Shown: in pieces, positions 25,794 through 35,270 of the stretch | How the letters are laid out: each line of letters begins with the position of its first letter | Numbering within the stretch: the stretch's first letter is position 1 | Assembly: GCF_002368295.1 (NCBI RefSeq) | Contig: NZ_AP018248.1 | Coordinates: 434,001 to 498,000, forward strand | Direction of reading: 5' to 3' | Length of the DNA: 64,000 nt | Origin: Tolypothrix tenuis PCC 7101 | GTDB taxonomy: Bacteria > Cyanobacteriota > Cyanobacteriia > Cyanobacteriales > Nostocaceae | Notes under the pieces: generated by a model | Told to the model about the DNA's origin: nothing | The model's database searches: none | The model's input: only the letters and a program-made list of their open reading frames with translations | Made by a program: the position numbers and the translations under genes

Positions 25794-26339
25794 TTAAAGC
25801 ATACTTTTGCTTGTAAGGCGACAATCATCTAATAGTTGGTTTAATTCTGCAATCACCTTCCACGGATTTCGACCTTTTAAAAAAGCAGCAATTGCTGCTT
25901 CATACGGATTCCTGCCAGTTTTTCTCACTGCTGATATCGCCGCTTGATTAGAGAATCCTCGCGCGCTAACTAGCCAAGCGGCTAAGATATGTCCTGTGCG
26001 TCCAATTCCCCCAGCACAGTGAACCACTACTTTTTCATCTAACTGATTTGCAAGTAGTAAGAAAGGCAATATTTTTTGATTGAGGGTTTCACTATCAACT
26101 AGTTGGAAATCTTCAATTGGTGCCCAACAAACCTGCTCAACTCCAAAGTTGTTTTGATAAATTTGTAGTAAATCTGAGTATCGATTGAGCTGAGTTTCAG
26201 CAAGTAAACAGCAAACACGCTGAATATTTTGACTCTGCATAAACTCAATCCACTGATTGATTTTTTGGCTACTATATCCAGGTCTTGCAGCACCAAATAC
26301 AATAGTTTCATTTTCAGAAGCTGCAGCAAATTTGTACAT
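25794..26339 (-). CDS. Dual-specificity/tyrosine phosphatase-like protein, 181 aa
   Basis: The cysteine-phosphatase signature is clear: VVHCAGGIGRTGHILAAWLV, that is HCX5R with the nucleophilic cysteine and the phosphate-binding arginine. It is placed after an alpha/beta domain with a candidate general-acid aspartate region (APIEDFQLVDSE). Prokaryotic members dephosphorylate proteins, phosphoinositides or small phosphates. It lies 65 bases before hyuB on the same strand, so it is likely co-transcribed with the hyu genes, although a functional link is not obvious. Confidence 0.82.
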   Translation of the reverse strand: MYKFAAASENETIVFGAARPGYSSQKINQWIEFMQSQNIQRVCCLLAETQLNRYSDLLQIYQNNFGVEQVCWAPIEDFQLVDSETLNQKILPFLLLANQLDEKVVVHCAGGIGRTGHILAAWLVSARGFSNQAAISAVRKTGRNPYEAAIAAFLKGRNPWKVIAELNQLLDDCRLTSKSML

Positions 26340-26415
26340 AATTTGATATTTTTAATTTTTTATAATTAAAATTTATTATTAAAATAATATTGAAAAACTG
26401 CGCTATATTCAATAA

Positions 26416-26979
26416 TTATTGAGATTTTAATTTATATTTTAATATATTTATAATCTTCTTAGCTTCATACTGGAAATTAATTGTTATTCCTGCATACCAC
26501 AAGATTGAAACAAAGGTTAGCCATATAATTAGCATAAATATCATAAACATTGATGACTGTGAGCCTTGTAAAGCTTGTTCCCATGAAAAAATAATGCCAG
26601 TGATTACAATAGATAACATCAACAACCACATGCCCATCAATATTAATAATTCCCGGTTCGATGGTCGCATTTTTAAAGCTACAATCAATTCCTTATTAAT
26701 ATTTTCCATACTATGTATCTGGGCTTGAGTTTCAATACAAAGTTTCTTGTAGGCGTAAGGCCCATTAATGCGGAAAGAATTATTATTTATTGCTTTGACA
26801 AAATACCGTCTTTCGATGCTACCAAATAAGCCAGGAGTTCTATCTATAATTCCTGTATTGGATAAATCTAATAGGGTTATTTGCAAGTTTTCTAAAGAAA
26901 GTGTGATGTATAGATGACAACGTTTGAACGGGACAACATATGAAAATAAGTTTCTCAATTTCAAAATGGCTTGTGTCAT
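26416..26979 (-). CDS. Membrane protein of unknown function, 187 aa
   Basis: The N-terminal 115 residues look like a soluble, beta-rich domain. Two membrane helices follow (about 114-136, LILMGMWLLMLSIVITGIIF, and 144-168, FMIFMLIIWLTFVSILWYAG), then a short basic tail. The arrangement resembles proteins with a cytosolic sensing domain anchored by a C-terminal hairpin. I recognise no family. It lies between hyuA and the phosphatase gene on the same strand. Confidence 0.6.
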   Translation of the reverse strand: MTQAILKLRNLFSYVVPFKRCHLYITLSLENLQITLLDLSNTGIIDRTPGLFGSIERRYFVKAINNNSFRINGPYAYKKLCIETQAQIHSMENINKELIVALKMRPSNRELLILMGMWLLMLSIVITGIIFSWEQALQGSQSSMFMIFMLIIWLTFVSILWYAGITINFQYEAKKIINILKYKLKSQ

Positions 26980-27112
26980 AGTATTTTTTATGGCATATCA
27001 TAATTTTCCTTAATGATGAGAATTTTAACTACTTAAACTTCAGTAGGCATTGTAGTATTTACGGTTAATACTCAATAGCATGGATAATTTGTTGATTATT
27101 TAGCAAAATCAA

Positions 27113-29212
27113 TTAATCTTTACGATTTAAAATTAAGTGATTACGTTCAGTTAATTTTGCTTCCCAGCTAGGCTCAACTACAATTGTACTAATCTTTTCA
27201 ACAATGATGGCAGGCCCATGAATAACATCTTCTGGCTGCAAATCTTCGCGACGATATACAGGTGTATTATGCCATTGTTCGTTAGCAAACATCCTCACTT
27301 GCTCAACAACGTGAGGCTTTTCATCTAAAGAACGAGTGCGAGTAACCAAAGGTTCTTCAGGTGTATCCATTTTTTCAATTAATTCAACTGAAGCAGATTC
27401 AACAATTAATTGCTTTTCTAGTTGAATGAAACCATAGCGAGATTTATGTTCAGCTTCAAAACTTGCTCGCATTGCTGTTACATCAGGCTCAAAATCAATT
27501 GTCAATATGGAGTTAGTACCTTCATATTTTAAATTGAGTTTAGCAACTATTTCCTGTTGCTGAGTATTCTCATCATTACTAATTTCACTAGCTGCTTGAT
27601 TAGCTAAATTGGCAATTAAATTTTGTAATTGGGGAATTAATGCTGAAGTTAAAGGCTGTTCTACCCCTTTTTCTCTAATAGCACGGATATCAGCTAATCC
27701 CATACCATAAGCAGATAAAACGCCAGCATAAGGGTGAAGAAATATCTGTTCCATGCCTAAAGTATCGGCAATTAAACAAGCAACTTGTGCGCCAGCACCG
27801 CCAAAACAACAAAGTACATATTGCGTGACATCATAACCCCGTTGGAGACTGATTTTTTTAATGGCATTTGCCATATTCTCTACTGCGATCGCAATAAATC
27901 CGGCGGCTACCTGTTCCGGGGTACGATTGTTACTTGTTGCTGTTTTGATATCTTGTGCTAACTGGGTAAATTTAGCTGTGACAATCTCTTTATCTAATGG
28001 TAAATTGCCCTCAATCCCAAAAACTGCCGGAAAATATTGTGGGTGAATTTTACCTAACATCACATTAGCATCTGTTACCGCTAAAGGGCCGCCACGTCGA
28101 TAACAAGCAGGGCCAGGATTTGAACCAGCCGATTCCGGCCCTACACGATAACTAGAACCATCAAAAAATAAAATTGAACCGCCACCAGCCGCAATTGTAT
28201 TAATTGCTAATACCGGAACTCGCATCCTCGCACCAGCAATTTCCGATTCTAATTGGCGTTCATATTCTCCTTTAAAATGGGCAACATCGGTACTAGTTCC
28301 GCCCATATCAAAAGTAATTACTAACTCAAAACCTGCCCTTTTACTAGTTTGAACTGCACCAACAATTCCCCCAGCCGGTCCGCTTAAAATACTATCTTTG
28401 CCTTGAAATTGTTGGGCTGCAACTAAACCGCCGTCAGATTTCATAAACATTAATCTGACTCCAGGTAACTGACTTGCTACCTGGTTAACATAGCGCCGTA
28501 AAATAGGAGTTAAATAAGCATCTACAACTGTGGTATCACCACGACTAACTAACTTCATTAAAGGGCTAACTTGATGAGAAACCGATATTTGCGTAAAGCC
28601 AATTTCTTGAGCGATTTGGTATACTTGTTGCTCGTGATTGGGATAGCGATCGCTGTGCATCAAAACAATGGCACAACTGCGAATTCCTGTGTTGTAAACT
28701 GCTTGTAAGTCTTGTTTAACTTGGGCAAGATTGACAGCAGTTAATTCATTACCTTGGGCATCATAGCGTTCATCAACTTCAATTACCTCCTCATAAAGCA
28801 TTGTTGGTAAAACTATATGAAGGGCAAAAATATCAGGGCGGTTTTGGTAGCCAATTCGCAACGCATCTTTAAAGCCTTTGGTAATTAGCAGGACGACGCG
28901 ATCGCCTTTTCTTTCTAACAGTGCATTGGTAGCTACTGTTGTCCCCATTTTTACTACTTCTATAACTTCCGTAGGAATCGCCTCATCTTGGGAAATACCA
29001 ATAATATCCCGAATCCCTTGGATAGCAGCATCTTGATATTGTTCAGGATTTTCTGAGAGTAATTTATAAACGATAATCCACTGCTGATTAGGCAGATTTA
29101 CAATTAAAAAACGTTCAGGATGCTTTAATAATCTATCTATAATGTTTTGATTATTTGTAACTGCAACAATATCGGTGAATGTTCCGCCTCTGTCAGCAAA
29201 GAATTTTAACAT
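27113..29212 (-). CDS. hyuA: Hydantoinase/5-oxoprolinase subunit A
   Basis: HyuA (699 residues) is the ATP-binding subunit with an actin-like fold. The start FFADRGGTFTDIVAVT is the phosphate-1 loop. Further signatures are MGTTVATNALLERKGDRVVL, ITFDMGGTSTDVAHFKGEYE (phosphate-2), the glycine-rich IAAGGGSILFFDG, GPESAGSNPGPACYRRGG and FGGAGAQVACLIAD. It is complete and slightly shorter than many bacterial versions. It heads the minus-strand group hyuA, membrane protein, phosphatase, hyuB. A role in 5-oxoproline recycling of the glutathione pathway is possible. Confidence 0.92.
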   Translation of the reverse strand: MLKFFADRGGTFTDIVAVTNNQNIIDRLLKHPERFLIVNLPNQQWIIVYKLLSENPEQYQDAAIQGIRDIIGISQDEAIPTEVIEVVKMGTTVATNALLERKGDRVVLLITKGFKDALRIGYQNRPDIFALHIVLPTMLYEEVIEVDERYDAQGNELTAVNLAQVKQDLQAVYNTGIRSCAIVLMHSDRYPNHEQQVYQIAQEIGFTQISVSHQVSPLMKLVSRGDTTVVDAYLTPILRRYVNQVASQLPGVRLMFMKSDGGLVAAQQFQGKDSILSGPAGGIVGAVQTSKRAGFELVITFDMGGTSTDVAHFKGEYERQLESEIAGARMRVPVLAINTIAAGGGSILFFDGSSYRVGPESAGSNPGPACYRRGGPLAVTDANVMLGKIHPQYFPAVFGIEGNLPLDKEIVTAKFTQLAQDIKTATSNNRTPEQVAAGFIAIAVENMANAIKKISLQRGYDVTQYVLCCFGGAGAQVACLIADTLGMEQIFLHPYAGVLSAYGMGLADIRAIREKGVEQPLTSALIPQLQNLIANLANQAASEISNDENTQQQEIVAKLNLKYEGTNSILTIDFEPDVTAMRASFEAEHKSRYGFIQLEKQLIVESASVELIEKMDTPEEPLVTRTRSLDEKPHVVEQVRMFANEQWHNTPVYRREDLQPEDVIHGPAIIVEKISTIVVEPSWEAKLTERNHLILNRKD

Positions 29213-29427
29213 TGCTCTGTTTATTTAATCGTCTAGAAGTAGGATAACAAGATTTCTTAGAGTATTTCTACTTCGACTATGAAATATTTTGACTAAAAGT
29301 ATTGATTAGCAGTAATATTAATATTCGAGAAGTACTACAACTTGCTGTAAAATGTTTATATGTATTAAGAGTAACTTGAGGAAAAATCATCAATAAATAT
29401 CATTAATAAAAATCAAATTCAATCAAT

Positions 29428-29991
29428 ATGAGCGAACCATTTTTAGAGCCCATATTACGATATTTTCGACTTAAAAGGGTTATATCTCATATTCCTAAAA
29501 ACTCTGTTGTTTTAGATGTAGGATGTGGCACATCGGCAACTTTTCTTCAAAGTATTTCCCCTCACATTAAACAAGGATTTGGCGTTGATTTTAAAGTCAA
29601 AGATTTCCAGTTAGGCAATATACAAACTAAGCAGCTAATGCTGGAAAATAGTTTGCCATTTAAAGATAAAAGCTTTGATGTGGTGACAATGCTGGCAGTT
29701 TTAGAACATATAGAACATGAAAAAGAGATTTTAAAAGAGATTTATAGAGTTCTAGTTCCTAAAGGCAAACTAATACTCACAGTTCCATCAGTTTGGTCTC
29801 AGCCTGTACTAGAGTTTTTAGCTTACAGACTAAAAATCGTGAGTGAAGCAGAGATTAGAGATCACAAAAGATATTATAAGCACGAAACCCTCAGAAAAGT
29901 TCTGGTAGATTTCAGTGGCTTTCAGGAATTTCATCACCAATATTTTCAGTTTTGGATGAATAATTTTTGTACAGTGACTAAGAAGATTTAA
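29428..29991 (+). CDS. SAM-dependent class I methyltransferase, 187 aa
   Basis: Small methyltransferase of the ubiE/type-11 group. It has the SAM-binding glycine motif VVLDVGCGTSATF near residue 30, the acidic post-I loop (FGVDFKVKDF), the motif IV region FDVVTMLAVLEHIEHEKEIL and a post-motif segment VPKGKLILTVPS. The acceptor is unknown. It is the first gene of a glycan cluster, seven bases before a GT2 glycosyltransferase, so a sugar or lipid-linked intermediate is the likely substrate. Confidence 0.85.
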   Translation: MSEPFLEPILRYFRLKRVISHIPKNSVVLDVGCGTSATFLQSISPHIKQGFGVDFKVKDFQLGNIQTKQLMLENSLPFKDKSFDVVTMLAVLEHIEHEKEILKEIYRVLVPKGKLILTVPSVWSQPVLEFLAYRLKIVSEAEIRDHKRYYKHETLRKVLVDFSGFQEFHHQYFQFWMNNFCTVTKKI

Positions 29992-29998
29992 GGATTAT

Positions 29999-30721
29999 AT
30001 GCAGCTATCTGTTGTTATTCCTTGTTACAACGAGTTGAAAACTATCAGTAAAGTTGTAGAAGCTATTAAGGCATCACCAGTAAAAAATTGTGAAATCATT
30101 ATTGTGGATGATTGTTCCATAGATGGAACCAGAGAATTACTTCAATCTAGCATAGAGTCACAGGTAGACAAAGTAATTTATCATCAAAAAAATAGGGGTA
30201 AGGGAGCAGCTTTAAGAACTGGCTTTGCTGTAGCTACTGGAGATATCGTCATCGTGCAAGATGCAGATTTAGAGTACGATCCCCAAGAATATCTCCTGAT
30301 GATTCAACCTATTTTAGATGATAAAGCTGATGTCGTGTTTGGTTCGCGTTTTCAGGGTGGTAGACCACATAGAGTAGTCTACTATTGGCATATGGTAGGT
30401 AATACTTTTTTAACTATATTATCTAATATGTTGACTAATATTAACCTCACAGATATTGAAACTTGTTATAAAGCTTTTCGACGGGAAGTTATTCAATCGA
30501 TCAATATAGAAGAAAATCGATTTGGATTTGAGCCAGAAATTACAGCTAAGGTTGCAAAAATGGAATGCCGTATTTATGAAGTAGGTATATCTTATTATGG
30601 TCGTACATATAAAGAAGGTAAAAAAATAGGTTGGAAAGATGGAGTTCAAGCAATTTTATGTATTATTAAGTATAATTTATTTGCAAAATATAAAATTTAT
30701 AAACGCTCTGAATATAACTAG
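29999..30721 (+). CDS. Family 2 glycosyltransferase (DPM-like), 240 aa
   Basis: GT-A fold enzyme resembling polyprenyl-phosphate mannosyl/glucosyl transferases. The nucleotide-binding start is LSVVIPCYNELKTISKVVEA, followed by EIIIVDDCSIDGT, GKGAALRTGFAVATGD, the metal-binding DAD motif in IVQDADLEYDPQEY, and the acceptor-side FGSRFQGG. There is no membrane anchor, unlike many relatives, so it probably acts at the inner face with a separate flippase. The small EamA/SMR-like protein downstream is a candidate. Confidence 0.9.
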   Translation: MQLSVVIPCYNELKTISKVVEAIKASPVKNCEIIIVDDCSIDGTRELLQSSIESQVDKVIYHQKNRGKGAALRTGFAVATGDIVIVQDADLEYDPQEYLLMIQPILDDKADVVFGSRFQGGRPHRVVYYWHMVGNTFLTILSNMLTNINLTDIETCYKAFRREVIQSINIEENRFGFEPEITAKVAKMECRIYEVGISYYGRTYKEGKKIGWKDGVQAILCIIKYNLFAKYKIYKRSEYN

Positions 30722-30777
30722 CCTTTTAAATGTAGATACTTAAAAAGTAGGAGCATACAAGCTTGTCTTTGACTTAG

Positions 30778-30835
30778 TGAGTAAAGAAATTGGTGAATTT
30801 CCTAATTCAAAGAAGCAAGCCGCTTTACGAACCTA
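30778..30835 (+). pseudogene. Possible short coding remnant
   Basis: A frame near 30762-30836 reads VFDLVSKEIGEFPNSKKQAA-LRT then a stop, which looks like protein sequence, but it has no start codon in the neighbourhood. It may be the tail of a decayed gene between the GT2 and transporter genes. The evidence is weak. Confidence 0.2.
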
Positions 30836-30956
30836 ATATCAATGTAGAAAACAATGTCTTTAACTTATAGTTAATTCATCAATATTTATTTAAAAAAACT
30901 CAATTATTGAAAATTTTAAAAATTATTTTTTGAGAAAAATAGAGGAGGAAAACAAG

Positions 30957-31328
30957 ATGACTATACAAGAATTTGCTTTACTAATTATATCTGTTGCGAC
31001 AAGTGTAGGTGGACAATTTTTCTTAAAATTGGGAGCCATGAAATTGGCAAAATTCAATTCAGGTAATGCCATAAGTAATATTATCAGTATTGCTACCATA
31101 CCAGAATTATTAACTGGATTAACTTGTTATGGTTTAGGTGCGATCGCATATATTTTGCTGCTCACTAGAGTCAATTTAAGTATTGCGGCTCCATCGATTT
31201 CCTTAGTTTATGTTTTCTCTATGCTGCTAGGTTATTTCATTTTTAAGGAAACGATTCCTTTTACCCGTCTCATAGGTTTGAGTTTTATCGTTGGTGGAGT
31301 TATTCTAGTAGTTTGGGATAAAAGGTAG
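30957..31328 (+). CDS. Small EamA/SMR-type transporter, 123 aa
   Basis: Four membrane helices (about 2-20, 41-63, 69-90 and 97-121) fit a four-helix small drug/metabolite transporter, similar to the ArnE/ArnF-type lipid-sugar flippase partners: GGQFFLKLGAMKLA, LTCYGLGAIAYILLLTRVNLS, FSMLLGYFIFKE, FIVGGVILVVWDK. A GAGGAGG ribosome-binding site lies just before ATG 30957, which decides the start over an upstream TTG at 30930. In this cluster it could flip the lipid-linked sugar made by the preceding GT2 enzyme (inference). Confidence 0.8.
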   Translation: MTIQEFALLIISVATSVGGQFFLKLGAMKLAKFNSGNAISNIISIATIPELLTGLTCYGLGAIAYILLLTRVNLSIAAPSISLVYVFSMLLGYFIFKETIPFTRLIGLSFIVGGVILVVWDKR

Positions 31329-31376
31329 TGATTAACCTTTTCAAGATTATTGTTTTAATACTAGGCTCTGATAAAT

Positions 31377-32348
31377 GTGACTGCAAAAGCTCTGATTACT
31401 GGCTTAACCGGACAAGATGGCTCTTATTTAGCTGAACTACTTTTAGCTAAAGGCTACGAAGTTTTTGGCTTAGTGCGTCGTTCCAGCACTAGTAACTTGG
31501 AACGTATTTCTCACCTGTTTAGCCAAATCAAAATTGTATCAGGTGACCTTCTCGATCAGTCTTCACTCATGGATGTGATTGCTGAATCTCAACCAGATGA
31601 AATTTATAATCTCGCCTCCCAAAGCTACGTTCCTCTGTCTTGGACACAACCAGCACTAACAGCAGAATACACTGCTCTTGGTGTCTCTCGACTCTTAGAA
31701 TCTATCCGTCGATGTAAACCAGATGCTAAATTTTATCAAGCATCAAGTAGTGAAGTCTTCGGTCAACCAGACGAGTCGCCGCAAACTGAACGTACCGCTT
31801 TTCGTCCCCGTAACCCTTACGGTGTTGCTAAGGCTTATGCTCACTGGATGACTATCAACTATAGGCACAAATATAATCTCTACGCTTGCTGCGGTATCAC
31901 CTATACTCACGAATCGCCTCGACGCGGTACAGAATTTGTGTTTCGCAAAATTACAAATACAGTAGCGCAAATCAAACTTGGCCTGGCGAATGAACTAAAA
32001 TTAGGCAATTTAGATGCGCGTCGTGATTGGTGCTATGCCAAGGATGCTGTTTATGCCATGTGGCTAATGTTACAGCAAGAGCAACCAGACGACTACATTA
32101 TTGCTAGTGGTGAAACCCACTCTGTGAGAGAACTTGTAGAATGTGCATTCAACTATGTTGGTCTCAATTGGGAAGATTATGTCTCAGTAGACCCAGCATT
32201 TTATCGCCCTGATGAGCCTGTACAGTTAATTGGTTGTATTGATAAAATCAAAACCGCTATAGGTTGGCAACCGCAACACTCCTTTAAGCAATTAGTTGAG
32301 TTAATGGTTGATTCGGATATGAAAAAATTGATTCAAAACGGAGCCTGA
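31377..32348 (+). CDS. gmd: GDP-mannose 4,6-dehydratase
   Basis: Short-chain dehydratase that turns GDP-mannose into GDP-4-keto-6-deoxymannose, precursor of GDP-fucose, GDP-rhamnose and related sugars. It has the NAD(P)-binding start ALITGLTGQDGSYLAELLL, the Gmd-specific VRRSSTSNLERI, the catalytic SSSEVFG and YGVAKAYAHW (YxxxK), and GNLDARRDWCYAKD. At 323 residues it is a little short but complete. The start is GTG 31377. No dedicated fucose synthase or reductase is next to it, so the final sugar is uncertain. Confidence 0.93.
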   Translation: MTAKALITGLTGQDGSYLAELLLAKGYEVFGLVRRSSTSNLERISHLFSQIKIVSGDLLDQSSLMDVIAESQPDEIYNLASQSYVPLSWTQPALTAEYTALGVSRLLESIRRCKPDAKFYQASSSEVFGQPDESPQTERTAFRPRNPYGVAKAYAHWMTINYRHKYNLYACCGITYTHESPRRGTEFVFRKITNTVAQIKLGLANELKLGNLDARRDWCYAKDAVYAMWLMLQQEQPDDYIIASGETHSVRELVECAFNYVGLNWEDYVSVDPAFYRPDEPVQLIGCIDKIKTAIGWQPQHSFKQLVELMVDSDMKKLIQNGA

Positions 32349-32356
32349 AAATTTTC

Positions 32357-33520
32357 ATGTTAAAAATTGTAGTTGATGCCACCCCTGTCGAACCAAAACC
32401 GAGTGGGGTGGGTTTTTATGTTGCCAATTTAATCCATTCACTTGATGCGCTACAAGCAACAGAAAATTTTCGGTTAGAGATAATTTATCAACCAGGTTTA
32501 AAAAAATGGTTAAGGCGAGATTTTAGTTTTCCTGATTCCTTAAAAAATTATTCTCACTTACATATGTTGCCTCTACCTGTGAGGCTTTCTGATTTATTAT
32601 TAAAATCAAACTTTAAACCGAGTTTAGCTTATTTTGAGAAATACTTTGGTGCTGCAGATATCGTACATGGTACAAATTACACTGTTTATCCCTGTAGCCA
32701 AAGTTTAAAGGTAATGAATATATATGATTTAACTTTTATTAAATATCCTAATTATATAGACTCAGTTGTCAAAGCATATACGGAACGAGTGAAACGATGC
32801 TTAGGTTGGACAGACCTAATTTTAACAATTTCCGAAAGTTCTAAAAAAGATATTGTTGAATATTTGCAAGTAGAACCGCAAAAAGTCTATGTCACACCTT
32901 TAGCTAGCCGCTATTATCCTGATTATTTATCTGATGAATATACTCAGACGCTAGAACAACAAGTTAAATATGATTTTTCACAACCATATTTGCTGTTTGT
33001 CAGTACGATAGAACCCCGCAAAAATATTAATGCTATTATCTCAGCCTTTAACTTTTTAAAAGAAAAACATAAAATTGAGCATCAATTAGTATTGATTGGC
33101 AAAAAAGGATGGCATTATGAACCAATTTTTACAGCTATTGAAAGCTCTCCGTGGAGAGAACAGATTCATCATCTTGACTATTTATCTAATGAATTAGTAG
33201 CTTTATTCTATTCAAAAGCTGATGTATTTGTTTATCCTTCTCATTACGAAGGATTTGGATTACCTGTATTAGAAGCAATGACTTTAGGCGCACCAGTTGT
33301 CTGTGCTAATAGTTCTTCGCTACCAGAAGTTACAGGAAAAGCGGCTCTACTAATTGACCCTGATGAACCGATGCAATTAGCTGAAGCTATCCTCAAAGTA
33401 ATTAGTGATTCTCAGTTACGCCAAGAGTTAATTCAATTAGGTAAAGAAAGGGCAAAGTTATTTTCTTGGGAAAAAACGGCAAGAGAAACATTAAAGGCTT
33501 ATCGAGGCATTATGTCATGA
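32357..33520 (+). CDS. Family 4 glycosyltransferase, 387 aa
   Basis: GT-B retaining glycosyltransferase. The N-terminal acceptor domain begins KIVVDATPVEPKPSGVGFYV. The donor domain starts near residue 205 (YLLFVSTIEPRKNINAIISA) and has the EX7E-type motif in HYEGFGLPVLEAMTLGAPVV, followed by SSLPEVTGKAALLIDP. It uses a nucleotide sugar, plausibly the GDP-6-deoxysugar made by the Gmd next door, to extend a cell-surface glycan. It overlaps the next gene by four bases. Confidence 0.92.
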   Translation: MLKIVVDATPVEPKPSGVGFYVANLIHSLDALQATENFRLEIIYQPGLKKWLRRDFSFPDSLKNYSHLHMLPLPVRLSDLLLKSNFKPSLAYFEKYFGAADIVHGTNYTVYPCSQSLKVMNIYDLTFIKYPNYIDSVVKAYTERVKRCLGWTDLILTISESSKKDIVEYLQVEPQKVYVTPLASRYYPDYLSDEYTQTLEQQVKYDFSQPYLLFVSTIEPRKNINAIISAFNFLKEKHKIEHQLVLIGKKGWHYEPIFTAIESSPWREQIHHLDYLSNELVALFYSKADVFVYPSHYEGFGLPVLEAMTLGAPVVCANSSSLPEVTGKAALLIDPDEPMQLAEAILKVISDSQLRQELIQLGKERAKLFSWEKTARETLKAYRGIMS

Positions 33521-34611
33521 ATAACTTAGATAATGCCTTACCAGAAAAATTAATTATTAATCTCTCAATTATTTTTTCGCAATCAACAGGTATCAGTAAT
33601 TATGCTCAAAATCTTTTTCCTTATTTAAAAATTCTCAAACCTACTTTATTAACTTCTAAAAAATATCCTGAATTTAATTGCTATATAGTTCCAGATAATC
33701 TGACTCCTGCTCAAGGTACAAAAGGTCATTTTCGCCGCTTAATCTGGACACAATTTCAAATACCGCAAATTTATCAACAGCTAAAATCGCAACTTTTATT
33801 TTCTCCTGTACCGGAAGCACCGTTATATACAAATTGTCGTTTTGTGGTCATGTTTCACGACTTGATACCGTTGCGGTTTCCTAGACGCTTTTCACCTTTA
33901 ATACCTTATCATCGCTACTACACACCCCAAGTTCTGAAACAAGCACAACATATTATTTGTAATTCCCAAGCTACAGCTAAAGATATTATCGACTTTTACC
34001 AAATTCCTAGCAGTAAAATTACACCCATTCTTCTCGCCTATGATCGCACTCACTTCCGTCCGCTGAATTTACCCACCCGCAACTACTTTCTCTACATTGG
34101 CCGCCAAGATACTTACAAAAATGTGCATCGCTTAATTAGCGCTTTTGCTGGGTTACCTAATAGCAAAGACTACGAACTTTGGTTAGTAGGGCCTAGCGAT
34201 CGCCGTTATACTCCAACTCTACAAGCACAGGTTGCAGAATTGGGTATAACCGAGCGAGTGAAATTCCTTGATTATGTAGCCTATAGCGAATTACCAACAA
34301 TTATTAATGGTGCGATCGCACTTGTTTTTCCTAGTCTTTGGGAAGGTTTTGGCTTACCTGTTCTAGAAGCAATGGCTTGCGGTACTCCTGTAATTACTTC
34401 TAATATCTCATCTCTTCCGGAAGTCGCTGGCGATGCAGCGATTCTAATTAATCCCTACAATACAGAAGAAATTACCGCAGCCATGCAAGCTTTGGTAAAT
34501 GATTCAAGTTTGCGATCGCATCTTTCGCTTCAAGGTATCGCTAGAGCAAATCAATTTAGCTGGGAAAAAACAGGACAAGCCACTGCTGAAGTTTTATCAC
34601 GCTATTTATGA
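33517..34611 (+). CDS. Family 4 glycosyltransferase, 364 aa
   Basis: A second GT-B enzyme with the same plan: LSIIFSQSTGISNYAQNLFP at the start, FVVMFHDLIPLRFPRRFS, the donor domain from YFLYIGRQDTYKNVHRLISA, and the EX7E motif SLWEGFGLPVLEAMACGTPV followed by SNISSLPEVAGDAAILINP. I chose ATG 33517, whose ATGA overlaps the previous stop. It is a paralogue of the preceding gene and closes the glycan cluster. Confidence 0.9.
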   Translation: MNNLDNALPEKLIINLSIIFSQSTGISNYAQNLFPYLKILKPTLLTSKKYPEFNCYIVPDNLTPAQGTKGHFRRLIWTQFQIPQIYQQLKSQLLFSPVPEAPLYTNCRFVVMFHDLIPLRFPRRFSPLIPYHRYYTPQVLKQAQHIICNSQATAKDIIDFYQIPSSKITPILLAYDRTHFRPLNLPTRNYFLYIGRQDTYKNVHRLISAFAGLPNSKDYELWLVGPSDRRYTPTLQAQVAELGITERVKFLDYVAYSELPTIINGAIALVFPSLWEGFGLPVLEAMACGTPVITSNISSLPEVAGDAAILINPYNTEEITAAMQALVNDSSLRSHLSLQGIARANQFSWEKTGQATAEVLSRYL

Positions 34612-34654
34612 GTGCTAGGCTAAAGTAAACCTAAATATTTACCTTCTCAATCTT

Positions 34655-35245
34655 ATGGTTGTGCAAACTCCCCCTCGCCTATATTCTATTGAGGAATACT
34701 TAACCCTAGAAGAGATTGCTGAGTTCCGTAGCGAATACCGTAATGGGGAAATTGTAGCAATGACTGGAGGCTCGATTAATCATAACCGTATTATTCGTAA
34801 CCTAAGTAGACTTCTGGAATTAGGTTTACAAGAGCAACCTTATGAAGTTTTCATAAGCGACTTGCGCTTATGGATTCCTCGTTATCAGCAATACACATAT
34901 CCGGATATTTTGATTATCAAAGGTGAACCCATCTTTCAAGAAGGGCGCAACGATACAGTTATTAATCCCAGTATTATTTTTGAGATCCTTTCTAAATCTA
35001 CTCGTAGTCGAGATAGAGGTGATAAATTTACTTATTACCGTTCGATTCCCGAATTTCAAGAATATATTTTAATTGACCAATATCAATTTCATATTGAACA
35101 ATTTAGCAAAACCTCTGAGGGTAACTGGTTATTTAAAGAATCTGACGATGAAGATGGCCTTTTAACTTTAGCTTCAGCCAACTGCCAAATTCCCCATCGC
35201 CAGATTTACGAACGAGTTAACTTTGATCAAAAAGATGAAGGATGA
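34655..35245 (+). CDS. Uma2-family PD-(D/E)XK nuclease-like protein, 196 aa
   Basis: Uma2 (DUF820) proteins are extremely numerous in cyanobacteria and have a restriction-endonuclease-like fold. Here the family start SIEEYLTLEEIAEFRSEYRN, GSINHNRIIRNL, the active-site aspartate in YPDILII, and FEILSKSTRSRDRGDKFTYY are visible. Biological targets are not known. It lies 40 bases after the glycosyltransferases but is probably unrelated to them. A second Uma2 gene is at 43.1 kb. Confidence 0.88.
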   Translation: MVVQTPPRLYSIEEYLTLEEIAEFRSEYRNGEIVAMTGGSINHNRIIRNLSRLLELGLQEQPYEVFISDLRLWIPRYQQYTYPDILIIKGEPIFQEGRNDTVINPSIIFEILSKSTRSRDRGDKFTYYRSIPEFQEYILIDQYQFHIEQFSKTSEGNWLFKESDDEDGLLTLASANCQIPHRQIYERVNFDQKDEG

Positions 35246-35270
35246 AAAAATCTTTCACACTTCAGCCTTC

